DNA from: Pelargonium x hortorum
Lineage: Eukaryota; Streptophyta; Magnoliopsida; Geraniales; Geraniaceae
DNA length: 64,000 nucleotides
Reading direction: 5' to 3'
Assembly (NCBI GenBank): GCA_036897525.1
Contig: JAYMTJ010000027.1
Coordinates: 43,172 to 107,171 of the forward strand
The notes under the pieces are model-generated. The model did no database searches. It had not been told where the DNA came from and saw nothing but the letters and a program-made list of their open reading frames with translations. Shown in pieces: positions 37,858 through 51,106 of the stretch. Each line of letters begins with the position of its first letter. Position 1 is the first letter of the stretch. A program made the position numbers and the translations under genes.

Positions 37858-39221
37858 AGCCCGCTTTAATATTAATATAGGAAAGAGGAAAGACTCTTGT
37901 AAGAAGCCTAAAAAAAGCAAATAAGTTCGTTTTTTATATGATTGTGACAGTACTTTAACAAGGAGCTTCGAAACTTCTTATGACAGGAATTCTCAGGTAT
38001 AGTATAGTTAGAGCTTCTTGACAAGTTCTAAAGAATTTCAAGTAGGTTTTGTTAAGTAGGCCTGTTCAGCTTAAGTAGTAAGGAGTCTACGGCCATGTAA
38101 TTAAATATGGAATTGATTCTATAAATCCTTAAATATATGGCAGAGAACCCGTCAAGATAGATATTCCAGGATAGTCTATTTGGGTCTTCTTTTCTGGATC
38201 GTATTAGTTTCTCCTTTTAAGTTTTGAGAGTTTTTAATTAAGGAGTTTGCTTAGTCTAGGTTTCTGATTTCAGATTAAAGTTAAGCAATGAATTTCAGTA
38301 AGTAATCTCAGGAAAGTTCCATTAGCAAGTAAGCGGATAGCTCTTATGTGTTTTCTAGTCAATGTATATTTTGGTTATAAGGGTTTATAGGAGAACTAAG
38401 CAATTCTCTGGTGTTCCTTGTCATTTCTCTCAGGAGGAGAACTGGTTGTAAGGCCATCCAGGTTTTTTTTCAGTTTAATTAGAAAATTGAAATTTCTTGT
38501 TGAATGAGAGTTCCCTTTTTGTATTATAGTAGTAAAACAGTAGTAATTTGACTGGAATGTAGTAGGTTCGAAAGTGTTAGGAATCAGTACCCTTCTTATT
38601 AGTAATTTCAAACTCATAATATAGAAAGAAGAGCCTGAGCAACTCTTATTAAGATAAGATGAAAGGATATTCCGGTAACATATTTATTACGATTTCCTTG
38701 TAGCTTTATATCTTATGTTATATCCTAGTGGAGCTTGACGTTCGACAGGTATTGCAGCAAGTGTTAACGATTCAAGTACAAGAGTTCAGTGCATTAAATA
38801 ATAGGTAGAACTAACTTCTTAATGTAGCATCTTAGAGAGTTAGGGATTTCTAGTTAAGTAGGGTACAACCCTCAATTGACAGGCATTGAACTTTCATAGG
38901 CATTAGCTTTCAAGAACAGTTTTCATTAGAGTTGGATTCCTTTATTCGTTTAGGAGGACTGGGTTTACTGACAGTATAGTATATCATTTATAAAGAAACT
39001 CTTTAGAAGTAGATGATGGTATCACCCGGGTAAAGTACAAGATCTTCCTCTATTGACATGACAGTGAATTCAGGTTTAGGTTAGCAGTAGGTGTATTTAG
39101 AGTTTCGGATGAGGTATTAGAACAGTTTCAGTTATTCTATGAGTCCGTATATTGCCAGCGGTAGTCACTTACTGGTTTAACAAGAACCAAATGGATAGAA
39201 TTTCCTCCTTGGCTATTTACT

Positions 39222-39271
39222 GGATCTTGGGGACTTGAACCTGCGCCATAAGTGTTTCCAAAGCACTGAGG
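39222..39271 (-). pseudogene. weak tRNA 3'-half-like trace
   Basis: On the minus strand AGTG and CACT bracket CTTTGGAAA (a possible loop TTTGGAA with anticodon TGG, proline). Then come ATGGC and GCAGGTTCAAGTCCCC, which matches the usual T-loop consensus GGTTCAAGTCC. The T stem (GCAGG against CCCCA) pairs at only two positions, and no D arm is seen upstream. It is suggestive only. Confidence 0.2.
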
Positions 39272-39611
39272 AAAATTGTTGATTTCATTGTTTTTGCCCA
39301 TGGTAAAAGTTTTTTCATTTTGGAAGCTTTTCTATTAAGAAAAGTGGGGCTTATACTTTTTTTTGTCGTAGTAGAAATTTGAACCAACATTTTAGTAAGT
39401 TCTATCTGGGTCCATTTTAAGTTAAGAAAAAATTCTATTTCATATAATATACAAGCAAAAGTGCATAAAATTAGTATTCCCCAGTATGCATCTCTAGCAA
39501 CAAGTAAGTGACTCCAGGGAAAGTTCATTAATAGGTAGCAGCTCTAGTCTGTAAGGTAACTAATTCTTAATTAAGGGAGTAGCTCCTGACCTGAACAAAG
39601 TGAAAGGTTTC

Positions 39612-39633
39612 CGGGCTTTCTCTAAGAAGCCCG
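39612..39633. repeat. GC-rich hairpin followed by T-run
   Basis: CGGGCTT at 39,612-39,618 and AAGCCCG at 39,627-39,633 form a perfect 7-bp stem with an 8-base loop, and AATTTT follows. It is the most terminator-like structure I noticed. Similar stem-loops mark mRNA 3' ends in plant mitochondria, but no gene ends here on either strand. Confidence 0.55.
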
Positions 39634-39770
39634 CAATTTTAAGTATAGGAAATTCAAAGTATCCTAAAGTATTCTTTTGTTATTATTATTCTAATGGATA
39701 TGAATTTTGGCTTTCCTTTTTTATGTCCTGCGTGCTTTATTAGTATCTGGAATAAGTACTCTAAAAAAGT

Positions 39771-39792
39771 GTAAGTAAGTAAGTAAGTAAGT
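39771..39792 (+). repeat. GTAA tetranucleotide repeat, 5.5 units
   Basis: Five perfect GTAA units plus GT. It is the longest simple tandem repeat of this unit length I saw. Confidence 0.9.
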
Positions 39793-40860
39793 TCCTGGTA
39801 GCTGTGTTTTTAGTCTTCCATATGTCCTTTTCTGCTTTTAGTATCCTGGGTAGTAAATGGAAAAAGGTTCAAGATTGACGGAAAGGACCTTATCCGATAT
39901 AGTCTTAATGCTTGGGTCATGATGGGATCTGCAAGCCAAACTAACTGACTAGGCAAAGGAGTTAATCCTAAGTCTAAAGCATGGAAAATGTCTTCCTCTT
40001 GGTGTAGTTCGTGGCTTTGTGTTCTTGAAATTCCTATCCTAAGAGTTCTTAGTTTAGGGAAGTAACTCCATCAATAACAATTTTATAATAATACCTATCT
40101 ACAAGAGCACGAAGTACAAGGTTTTCCTAGAATTCTTAATTTATAACTTTTGAGTCCTGAAATCAGTAATTGACTTGGGAAGTGCTGTTTGTACTGTATA
40201 CCCTGCCGGTGTAGCTAGATAACTAATTCTAAATTTCCCTGTTTTAGGAAAGTCATAATTCTTAATCTTATTCCTGAGAAGTAGAAGAAACTCAATTAAA
40301 GACCTGTAACTATGTAACTATGTAATATAGGAGTTTTCCTTAGAGTTCCCTGAATAGAGGAAATTCCTAGGAGTTTAGAATAGATAGTTTAGGAATCTTT
40401 GAATTTAATTAATTGTTGCTTTGTTAATGAAACCTGTAATTGACTGAGGTTGCTAAACCTGTAAGGTAGTTTACTTCTTTCTTTGCAGTCGAGGGATGGT
40501 CTAAAGGAAAAGGAGGATTGAGTTCCCATTTCGGTGTTTTACATCTTGTTTCATTTCTTTGTTTGCTAGTGAAATGAAAGTTCAAGCGAGGTAGAGTTCT
40601 TTCTTCCGATCTAATGTATTTGCTTATCCGCACATGAAAGTTAGAGTCCTTTAGGAAGGAAAGCCTGCCTAAGTGGTGCACTTCTAAGCTGGGTAAGAGC
40701 AATCCCTGTCTGTCAAATTGAGGAATTACTTGTAAGTCTGCCTCATCGGTCTAAGGAATCCCAAACTAATAAAATAAGCAGCAATCCCCTTAACCTAATA
40801 ATCCCGCACTTTGAAACACAAATATCCTCACTCAATCTAGGAATGCCCGGGCAATACTAT

Positions 40861-43800
40861 CACCTAAATAAAAGGGGTACTGAGCATTTGGAACGGTTAC
40901 CAAATTTCATTTAATGCAAAGGAAAATTGTTAAGTTTTATTGATTTTACAGATTGGACTCCTTTTTGAAATTTAAAAGCTTTTCTATATACAAAATATAG
41001 GTTTGATAAAAAATGACTATGTAGAAATTGGAACACGAAAAAAAGTCTGTTCTTTTCTTGAGAGCCTTAAAATGACACCGTTTTTAAGAAAAAGTGTATT
41101 TTATATTATATACAAGCAAAAGTTATAAAAAAAAGTGGGTTCCCTGAGTCGATCTCTAACATCAGCTTAAGGTGCACAATCCACCCATTCCGAACCTACA
41201 ATCTCCACTTACTCTTACTAAGATAAGAAACCAACATTAAGAACACTGTGCCTGAAATTCAATACCTAGGAATTGAACTGTCTAAGGAAGCCTCCTCTAA
41301 CTTATAAGTTAATCTTAAATACTCTCTTAGCTGAGCTGGTAATGGAACACTCTAAGCCCTTAACCAAAGTCCTTTCTTCAGTCGAACTATTTTTAAACTT
41401 TTTTGAGACGAGGGATTTCCATATGTAAACAGAGTCCTGTATTCTTTGGTGAAAGGAAAGGGATACTTGTGTAGGTACTTCTTAGTTTTTTTATCTTTTC
41501 CTAAGTATCTAGCCACTCTTTGTTTATAAGATAGACCCTAAGACTTTAGATAGGAGAACCCCCCCCCCCCCATTTTTTCTCTATAAGGATTTCGTTGGGG
41601 GTAGGCAGGGATTCTTTCTTAAAAAAAGGGTTTGGCTCTCTATTACATCTGTATCCTTTTGCTGAGACAGTAAATTTAGTAACAATTTTATAAAAAGTTT
41701 ATATCCAAGTTCTGTACAAGTGGGAAAATCATTTTACCAAGTTTAACTTACTTTTGTTTCTACGGCATACTAGACCCTTCCTCTGTTTTCATAACTTATT
41801 CAAGAGTAACAAAAAAAGGTGTTGTACATATATTCCTAACACTTAACTAAAAGACTCTATATTAGCGGGATATTAGGTTGTTGTAAGGAGAAAATGCCCT
41901 TTTACAGTGCGCCCTCGGACTGGAAATTTTCACCTATTCTCAGTTTTATCATGTATGCTATAGGCCCGCATTACTACAAAGAAAGCTGGTAAATCCTGTT
42001 TAAGACCCTTCCACTTTATTAAAAAAAATTTTTGAGCCATTTAGCTCAAACCAAGAATTCACTTAATATTTTCGATTACTCAAGAACAGAATTTCTTCTA
42101 TACCCAAGCAAAATCCGCATTCCAAAACACAAAACACTTGGGAATAATAGAGTAAACAAAGGAAGCCGCACCCTACTTATTATAGCTTATAGCACGCTGC
42201 AATACTATCAATATTTTTTTTAACTACTTGTAATTTACTTTTTTTCTATTGATGAATAAAAGAAATCCTGTTGCTTGGCATATACTCCTGAGCTATCACT
42301 CTATTTTATTTTAGGGTTGCCCTTAAAAATTGAATTAATCAAGTGTTCTTGTCTTTGTATTACAAGTTTGAAAACTAGTTAAGGTATCGTCAATCTATCT
42401 ATAGCTTCGGAATCTTTAGATTCACATTTCATTTCAGAATTCTAGTAGGATATTCAGGAGATTTTTATTGTTCTGTACCAACCTTCTCTATAAGAAAAGA
42501 ATAAAATAAGTATTTATTTAAATTCTTTACTAGTTGTGTTGTGACGTTAACAACACTTGCAAAAACGGAGAATCCACGGGAAGAACTAAAGGCCCCGGTA
42601 ACCCTACTAAATAAAATGCGTTTTCTGATTTATTTACTGAGGATACTATAGATTCGGGTGTCCTGTTCATGAGAATATTACTTAACTATGTTACAAGACT
42701 ATCCAATTCTAGTATTTAGACTAGAGCACCTAAGAACTTTCGAGAAAAAAGGCCCCCTACCTAAACTAAAGTAAAGACAAAGTCCTAAATTGTATTGAAA
42801 CCCCGTTTGTAGAGAATTTTACCTTCCTTTCTTTACCCTTTTTTCCAGCCTAATAAATCCTCTTTTGAACTTTCAAATTGTAATTTTTTAATTATTACTA
42901 TCTAATCTAAACAGTGAATAGTTTAACTTAAACAAGTAGAATTTTGGCCTCAGTTGTTATGACTAATAATTGCGAGAAGATGTACCGCATTCAATTCATA
43001 TAACCTAGAAATCTGGAATTTCCCTTAATATTAATAGCTAAGCAAGCTAAAGCTTTCCATACGCTAGCCGCAATTACTGCATGCATGAAACGCGCTTCAT
43101 ATCATAAAGCGTGTACTATTAAGGATATTATAACTCAAGGAGCAAGGAGTCAAAAGCAATAGGAGATCTAACATAGAGGTATAGATTTTAAATGACTAGA
43201 ATAAAGTATCCTTTACTAGAAGAGACTGCGCTCAATTTCTTTGGTTATAAGATCTCTTAAAAAAAAAAGGGATACCCTGTACCTTCAGAACACGAAGCAG
43301 TACCTTTAGCCTGGCAGGCTCTTTCAAAGGAGGATCCGCTTGAGATGAGAAACAGTAGTCAATTTCCCGTTAATAAGGAAACCCTGTATATATATAATAT
43401 AAAGGAAAAGAATACACTAAACCTCCCCGCAATACCAGGTGGATCACACTTGGAAAGGCCCTTATTTTTGTAATAGATAAATTCCTAAAATAAAGTCCCA
43501 CCAGCTGCGCTAGGTTAGATATATGTATATGAAGATGCTCCTTAAAAAAGCATGTGTTTCTTTGTAAAATATCAATAAGGAGACCCTAAGAATAAATATG
43601 AATATAACTGGGCTTCGAATATCTCCCTATATGGGGTATATAAGAGAAAGTCAATAGCATATAAAAGGAAGGCTTGTAGACTTATCTAATAAAATAGATA
43701 CAGCTTTTGCGTAAAACATTGTAAATTGATTGAATATCCTTCAGGGTAAAGTATTTTCGGAATAAAAACATGTAAAAAGCCTCGGGAAAATTGGGGGTAG

Positions 43801-46540
43801 AGCTCTTTTTTAAGAAAAATTAAGAAAAGCGTTTATATTAATACAAGTATATTAGGATGTTTGAGATATTTAGTTTAAAAAGTGTATATATAAGGATGCC
43901 CCATTTGTAGTTAATTGCTTTCGGGATTGGGAATAGTCACTTCCTTTCTTTTCTACCGCAGTTAGGACCATACTTAATACTTAATTTCAGAACAGGCAAA
44001 ATAAGTCCAGAAAGGCTCTGGAGGTAATAAAATAATTAAGTGGATAAGCCCCCGTTTAAGAGGGCTTTCCTGGTAAATTTAAGAAAAGTACTGGAATCCG
44101 GATACTTTTTTATTATTATTAATTATATTTGATTTTGTCCTGTATCCTTTTCCTTTTTTTAAATTAAATCAAAGGAGAGTCGTACATAAAAGTAAGGTGG
44201 AATTATTTCCTTTTAGAGTTTCAAATATAGAAATTAAGGGATATTCTACTGTTACAAAAGAGCCTGAATCTAATTCATACTAAAAAGTATGAAAAACTAG
44301 CTAAGCTTAACTCTCTGTAAGGCCATTCTCGTGACTTATAACGTCTAGATACCCGCCTTCATTTGCAACTTTTCATAGGTTTTTGTTACGGACAATTTTG
44401 TAATAAAATAGGGACATACTTTACTTCTAAAAAAAACAGGTTATTGCAAAACTCTCACAGAAAAGAAAAGGAACTCTTTCAGCATTTCACATAGGGAGAC
44501 TTTACTTAACAAGTAACCGCAATTCTGATTTCTTGAATCAATAGACTATATACCTACATTTACCGAGTTTTTCCTCACCTGTTTATGCTTATAGGGTTCG
44601 CCCTTTTGGGGCCTTGGCTAGAACGCCGTACAAGAATAACTCTTTAGATTCGAAATAGGAATACCTAGAAGCACTCGGGAAACCAAAAGAAGAGGGCCTG
44701 TTATAATTTCAAAGAAAGAGCTATTACATTTCGGAAATTCGTTTTTTATATTACTTAATATTTTGAGTGAGTCTTAACTTAAGGGTAACCCTTAGCTGGG
44801 CGATCTCTACGAGAATGCGAGAAATTTACAAGTGTAACCCAGGCGGGTACGAGGTCTTAGACTATAGTTGTCGTTTAGATTTAAAGGCGAACTTAGGCTT
44901 TGTCTCAACACAACAAATAAGGAGTCGATTAAAAAGCTATAAAGAGTCATCCAGGAGATGCATAAATTTTCTATTTAGAGCTCGACTATAATATAAGGAC
45001 GTGTTTTCTAGAGTTTAGGGGATTTCAAGAAACTTTCGTTCGTAGTATCTCTGTTCGATGAAATAATTGTATATAAAGATTGGCCTCTTGATCTGTTTAT
45101 TAGCTCTATAAATTGAAAGAAAGACAAGAAAACCCTAGTGCACAGGACGTTTATCCTTAGTTTGTTACGGGGCTAGTCTGATTCAGCACAGAAGTATAGT
45201 AATTACAGAAAGTATATAGCATATAAGAGCTTTGAGTCCTCTTTTTTGAAACAAAAGAATCCTACGGGCGGTTACTTTATTTGATATAAAAAAACAATTA
45301 AGACCGAAAACGTTTGTTCTAAGCAAGAATTTGTATAAACCTGCGGGATTCCCTGAGTTCTTTAATTAGCAGCCAATCTCATAAAGGAGTTTTCTAATTT
45401 TTAGGAAACTCAACTTTAGGGGTATAGTCTATTGGAAATTCTTTGTAATTTGAGCTTTTGCGGGTATACCTTGAAGTAGTATTACTTGACTCTAAAATTT
45501 CAGACTTTGTTTTTTTTTTCAAAAAAATAGAGAGTGTAGCAAGTTTTTACTATTTGGCCCCAGTTATAATTTGAAGTTTTCCCTAGTCTTTTTTTATTTA
45601 AGGTAAGGGGGTTGCTATAAGCAAGAGCTTAGGCTTTCTAGGATTCAGAACCAGGAATTAATTGAATTTCTGTCCTAAATTCCCGCACTTGTTTAGGCTC
45701 TCATTTTTTTCTTAAATTTATCCACGTTCTTATAGCTTATAGACAGGGTATCCCACAGATATACTATTAACAAAGTTTAGATCATATTCGTTTATTTATT
45801 AAAGTTTAATATTAATATTATGAGATGAGGGGTACTTTACTTTCAACTTAAAATACCTGGTTCGAGCAATGAGCTAGGGTTTTTTTACTGCCAATATTTA
45901 GGTTAGTGAAGTGCTATTGGAACTGCAACTATCGGAGAATTTAGAGAGTTTGCTTTGTTTTCAGATTAAGAGAACTAGAAAAATGGGTTTGTATCGTTCT
46001 TACTTAACTACCAGAGTTATTCGACTCAAATAGCTATGTATCGTTAAGCTTACCTTATTGCATTAAATTACTTATTTAAGAAGGATCCTACTCCTTCATT
46101 GTCTCTCTCATTTTTCGAAGTGAGACTTTCTTTCGTTTGTACTTACCCACCAAATAGAACCTTAGAATTGAGATTGAAGGACTTGACCTTGTATCGACAA
46201 GAGACCCTTTACAAGGAAAAAGTACAAGAAAGTGTATAAATACTTCTCTTATTAAATATTAAACCCGTTTTTTCGGGGATTAGAGACTTCAGTTAAGCCC
46301 ATTTTTTTATCTTTTTAACAAAGAAGTTACGCACATGCACACAAGTCAAGGAATAGCTGTTTTCGTGTCTTTCTGATCCTGTTATTAGGACAAGGAGGTT
46401 TCTAGTAATTCTTCTTTCCTCAGTTCCGGACCTAAAAGCAATTAAAAGTGAGAGGGATAAGGCAAAGCAATAGGGTCTGGGGTTTCTCTTCTCTAATAGG
46501 TAAGGCATTTAAGGAAATCTCATAATATAATATATAAGAG
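40861..46540. other. gene-free segment, texture A
   Basis: Plus frames at 42,032-42,223 and 44,767-44,991 and a minus frame at 46,293-46,508 were read. The 44,767 frame (GTG start, 74 codons) has a basic, ribosomal-protein-like look (STQQIRSRLKSYKESSRR) but I cannot assign it. A 52-codon stop-free stretch at 43,004-43,159 also looks coding-like without a match. A texture-B patch occurs near 41,180-41,390. No gene is supported. Confidence 0.5.
41559..41571 (+). repeat. C13 homopolymer
   Basis: Thirteen C in a row, followed by ATTTTTT. It is the longest homopolymer I saw, striking in a sequence that is about two thirds A+T. It is liable to length variation and sequencing error. Confidence 0.9.
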
Positions 46541-46990
46541 TCAATTTTAGATCTGAGCTGAGCACAGTAATTTAGATTTGTTTTAACTCTAGGGTCTAAA
46601 GAAATGTTGGTACATTTTAGATTGATTTATTTACTAAACTTTCTAATGGATATTGATTTGCTGTCTTTAATATTTGTAAAGTATTTACCAGATATTGAGG
46701 CAAGAGTTATCTTGTTTGTTGTACTCATTCACTGTACCAATTAAGTATTCCTTTGAACAAGATTCTTGGGATTGGAGTGTTATAATGGAATATAGGGAAA
46801 AGCAAGTAACTGATTTAAGTCTAACAAGTGAATATTCTTGCTAACGAGCTAGGATTGTCTTTCAAGGTACGAAGCGAAGTTCAGCTTGATTCTGAATCTA
46901 TCTGTTTAGCTGGTAAAGGAGATAATCGATTCCTTGTATTAGTTCTTTTGGTTGTTAGTTAATGGAAACCTGTATAGACGGTAGTATGAG
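46541..46990. other. gene-free segment, texture B
   Basis: A short island of texture B with no open frame of note and no RNA gene. Confidence 0.45.
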
Positions 46991-49900
46991 ATTTTATATT
47001 CCTTCTTCTGCTGATAAGGGAAAACCTTAACAGGTAAAATAAACAGAGAAAAGGGAACTCCCTTAAGTGTAAGTAAAGTCTAAAGCGCGGGCTATTGGGA
47101 GCTCCTAAAATCTTAGAAACAACAAAATAGACTACGGAGTCGGAGTCTCTGTAATTCTAAACTGGAGTAAGATCAGTTCCTATGAAAAGGCGTTCTCCTT
47201 TTAAAATAACTAACACAGAAGTCTCTTCCTCCCTCGACCGAAAGTTTATAAGCGTCCTTAGGCTTCTTTTCTAGCTTAGCCTTAATACCCGGATTTACTT
47301 TCTACCCGGGACCACTTTAGAAGAATACAATCAGGATTAATCTCAGGGCCCCTTTGCATTGCATGCCTTATCCGATATTTTATGGAATTCGTACTCTAGT
47401 TATTCGTTAAAAAAAAAAGGAACCCGTTTTTGTGATTTATAGAGTAATTCAAAAAAACCCAGTTACAAATAAGGACTACTTCAAAAAAAGACTCGATTTT
47501 GTGTGAATCTCTAAATTTGAAAGTCTTTTTTCGTTGAGGCATATATATATTTTATTGTGAGAGAGAGTTTTCTAATATAAACACCTTGTTCAGGGCTACA
47601 AGCTGGAGTCCGTCTCAGTTCTTTTTTTTTTCATAGATAGTAGTGATCCTAGAATGCGGCACTTCACCAAAGGAAAAAAATGTGGCTAAAAAAGTTCTGA
47701 AGTTACAACGGGTCTGAGCTTTTGTTTTGACAATTTCTATTCTAATAGAGGATCTCTTTACAGGATAGGAGTAAGTAAGGAATAATAGTGCAATGTATCC
47801 TCGTGGTATTATAATAAATTATTAGTTGAATCTGCTACTTAACTTTGAAAAGCTTAGGTAGAATGACCTTAATTACAACTACTCTCTAAGCTATTTGGTA
47901 GGTAGCTTGGGTATTAACTTATTACAACGAAAAAGTTACGCCATTTCGAAATTGAGGTTATGTACGTAAGTTCGAATGCCGGTTGCTTAGAATCTCGTGA
48001 GTACTATTCTCAATCTACGCAGGACGCTGCCCTTATATATCTTTATTTATACTTTTAACCAAAAAAAGAATTCGGATTTATATATACTGTATAGTAGGAA
48101 GTACTTCCGAAATCCGCTACCTGTTGTGATTCATGAATACATATCAAAAAAGCCCTTCTTTAGGTTCTCCTTTCGGGTAGGTAAACCACACTTGGCTATA
48201 ATATAACAAGTTTTTGCTAACTATCTCAGAGAAGCTACTTCTAAGGTTTGATGTAAATTAAGGACTTATCCACTAGGCATAGATAAGGAAGGGTCGGTCC
48301 CAAAAAACTTAGAATACTTTACTAGTATAGCTCCTTTCTTTCCTTGCACGAATTTCCTTTCGTATTGTAAAAATTCTTGGGTTTATCCCTGTGTAGTTTG
48401 AAGAAAGTTCGATACAAGGAACAAACATAGTAAAGATTTTTTTCTAGATGCAAAAATAACTCTTAGGATCCCAAAAGTTGTCATATACTTCTCCCTTGTC
48501 AATTGTAAGGGCCTTAAAGCTAGGTTGAGTACCCTCTTTATGATCAATTTAGAAATAGAAACGAATCCGTTATGAGAATTTACACAGGTTAAACAGCGCT
48601 CCAAGATTTCTGCTACCTTACCGCAAGGGGTACCCCCCTTTAAAGTACGAAGCCGAGGCAAATATCACAAAAGGGTTGTAGAGGAATAAGGCGAGAAACT
48701 TAACATATGAAGAAGTACATAACTTGAATAGGATGGAACTAACAAAAAGTACAAGCAAATTCCCGGATACTGACTTAAGAGTTACCACAAAGCGAGGTGT
48801 GTAGGACTGGGTATGTAAGTACTCTTCAAGATCCGCTTTTTATTTAATAGGATTTTCTCTCTATTTTGTCTTCTTTCACTTAGCTGGGGAGCTTTGCTGA
48901 TAAAGTAACCCCAAAAACCCTGTAGACAGAAGGTGTTAATCCCGTCTATTTATTTCTAAACTTTCTTTTTCAGAACATAATTATTCACTGGAGTTTTTCA
49001 AAAAGCATAAAATTGTATAATGTTTATAGTTTTTTTATCAATATTTTGAGTTTTCGCTTTTGTCCACTCTCAAATTCCTATAGTAAGAAGTTCTTAATAA
49101 AATGTAGTTTTGAATCCTAACCTTTTTTTCTAGTACTAAATAAAAAATCTTTAAAGCCAAAAACTAAAGTTTTATGTATAATAAACTTAAAATCAGTAGT
49201 GTGTTACCTGACAATAAAGTATTAACAAAAGGATGCTTTAAGGAAGATAAGAGCTAAATAACGTAGTATTTATTCTATATAAGTGATTTTGTATTTCCGT
49301 GTCCCACAATAGCTAGGATTCTCTTTATAAGGCTCTGTACTGTTGATAAACCCCAATAATATTTCTTAAAAGGATAGAAAGAAGTTCCAGAATTATACCA
49401 CTTACTTAATGAGGCAAGGCAGGTTGAAACTGTATGTGATGTAGAAAGGGACTTTTGACTTAACAGGAGGTTTTTTTTACCAATCTAACTTTTTTAGATT
49501 TCCTTGTTGCGTAAATATAGAAAGTAGATATACACATACAGAGGGGTCTCCTTGGAAAGAAATACACGATCAGCTTTCCTGAGTATCCAGAGTGTAGGGG
49601 GCACGGTATAAAGCTTTTGGCACTCTTTCTTGAGTTACAAGATCCTATACTTATTTAAAGCGTAACTTACTCTCTATCTTAGCCACCTGGAAGAGAGGAT
49701 TGTGCCTGTCCTATACAAAAACAAAACTTCTCGAGATAAGACTATAACATTAAGATTTCTAACAATGTAAATATCCCTTAGAGGTTCCTTTATAACACAA
49801 CTTTTTTATGATTCTCTATTTTCTATATTATACCCGCCCCGTACTTAAATACCCACTTTACAAAAGAAAAGGTAAGATTCAAGTTTCAAGGCTACAGACG

Positions 49901-51082
49901 GGTATATATAAACACCTCCTTATTTACTGCATTCTAATAACTAAAGAAGGACCCCTGTTCTTACTCTAATAAAGTTATACCCCCTAAAAGTTTAAGATCT
50001 ACCTCAGAAAAAAACTAAAATAAAAGGGGAGTCCTTTAGAGTCTTTCAAAGTATAGTTGATTTAATTGCAGGGATACTCCTTTTTTTACTACCATAATTT
50101 TGCAAAGCACACATCTTTTCACATAGGGAAAAACTCCCTAATTAATTTTAAGGCATGTATGAAACTGTACTTAGATACCCCGTATCTCTCTGAACGAGGC
50201 TAAAATAAAAAAAGTATAGAACATTAAAGGAAAAGGGAGTTGCAAATACGCCAAACAAAGAGAACTTCTTGATGTTTTCTAGACAAAGAAGAAAGAAATC
50301 GTTTATCCTATTAAATTAAGTAAAGAATTTGAGAAAAAAAGCTTACTAAAGTCTTGCAGAGACCCCTTGTTCTAGAACTAGATTCATTTTTTCTACTGAA
50401 TAGAGGGTTTAAGCTCAACAAGTGAGAGTCTTTTTCTTGATCTTGCTGCTAGTGTAGTAAGGGTTAACTATAGATATATAGTACTATCCATTTTTGTTTT
50501 GTAGTAGTTTGATACCAGATTTAAAAGGGTTTTCTTTAGAAAAGAAAGGGGATGCTGTGGAGTAAAAGCTGCAGGAACTATACAAATGTAAAAAATTGTT
50601 CTATATTGACTATTTCGGTCTGAGTTATTCCCTTACCTAAATAAAGATTTATATAGACCAAAGTAAGGTTTACTATTAAACTGTAGATATTAAGCTTACT
50701 ATATTGATTTGATATGATACTAAACACAGAACCTCGCTTCCAAAACAAGAACAAGGCTTAGATATTTTCTTCTTTATTTTAATGTCTGATAAATTGAGTT
50801 GGTTTGTAGCTTAAAAGACTCCTTTATATATGTCATACTTTCATTTCAACTAGACCTGCCCCAGGCAGTGTCCCTACAAATAGGGGTTAAACCCGGAGGG
50901 AAGTTGTTAAGATACTGCGAGTACTTATTCAAGCTATCCTATATAGATAGATTGCCCGCCCTACACCTAGCAGCCCCTACTATTGCTTTGCTTGCTTTTA
51001 AGTTCACAAAAGAATAAACTAGAGTAGAACTTTATATTCGATTCGAGTGGGGTTCTTGACAGCAGTCGTTTACGGAAAAGTC
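46991..51082. other. gene-free segment, texture A
   Basis: Frames at 47,997-48,206 (plus), 48,383-48,661 (minus, 92 codons) and 50,799-51,017 (plus, TTG start) match nothing known. Ten T occur in a row at 47,622-47,631. The word CTTAGATACCCCG near 50,164-50,176 recalls the SSU rRNA 790 loop, but its flanks do not fit. Confidence 0.5.
49482..49500. repeat. hairpin, 7-bp stem
   Basis: AATCTAA and TTAGATT pair perfectly around a 5-base loop (CTTTT). It is AT-rich and next to no gene; probably incidental. Confidence 0.5.
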
Positions 51083-51106
51083 AAAGTTTCGATTATTCGA
51101 AACTTT
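51083..51106. repeat. perfect hairpin, 10-bp stem, 4-base loop
   Basis: AAAGTTTCGA and TCGAAACTTT form a perfect 10-bp stem around TTAT, followed by TCTTTT. It is the strongest compact inverted repeat I found by eye. The downstream pyrimidines make a terminator or RNA-processing role possible, but the nearest upstream frame (50,799-51,017) is not a recognised gene. Confidence 0.7.

Larger units (their letters stand above)
37991..40860. other. gene-free segment, texture B
   Basis: No gene is recognised. Minus-strand frames at 38,396-38,617, 39,217-39,528 (103 codons, hydrophobic start WGILILCTFACILYEIEFF then a basic tail) and 40,424-40,702 match nothing known. The middle one could encode one membrane segment but is of chance length. 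A tRNA-like trace lies at about 39,222-39,271 (minus). Confidence 0.55.

Noticed and set aside
39217-39528. Minus-strand frame of 103 codons with a hydrophobic N-terminal stretch
   Set aside because: One possible membrane segment is not enough; no family recognised, and it overlaps a tRNA-like trace.
41325-41400. TAGCTGAGCTGGTAATGG followed by CAGTCGAAC, D-arm and T-arm-like
   Set aside because: No anticodon stem and no acceptor pairing.
43004-43159. 52-codon stop-free stretch with coding-like residues (AKAFHTLAAITACMKRASY)
   Set aside because: No start codon at its head, no match to a known family, and short.
50160-50185. TTAGATACCCC, like the SSU rRNA 790 loop
   Set aside because: A 10-base word of this kind has a fair chance of occurring somewhere in the window; flanks do not match.
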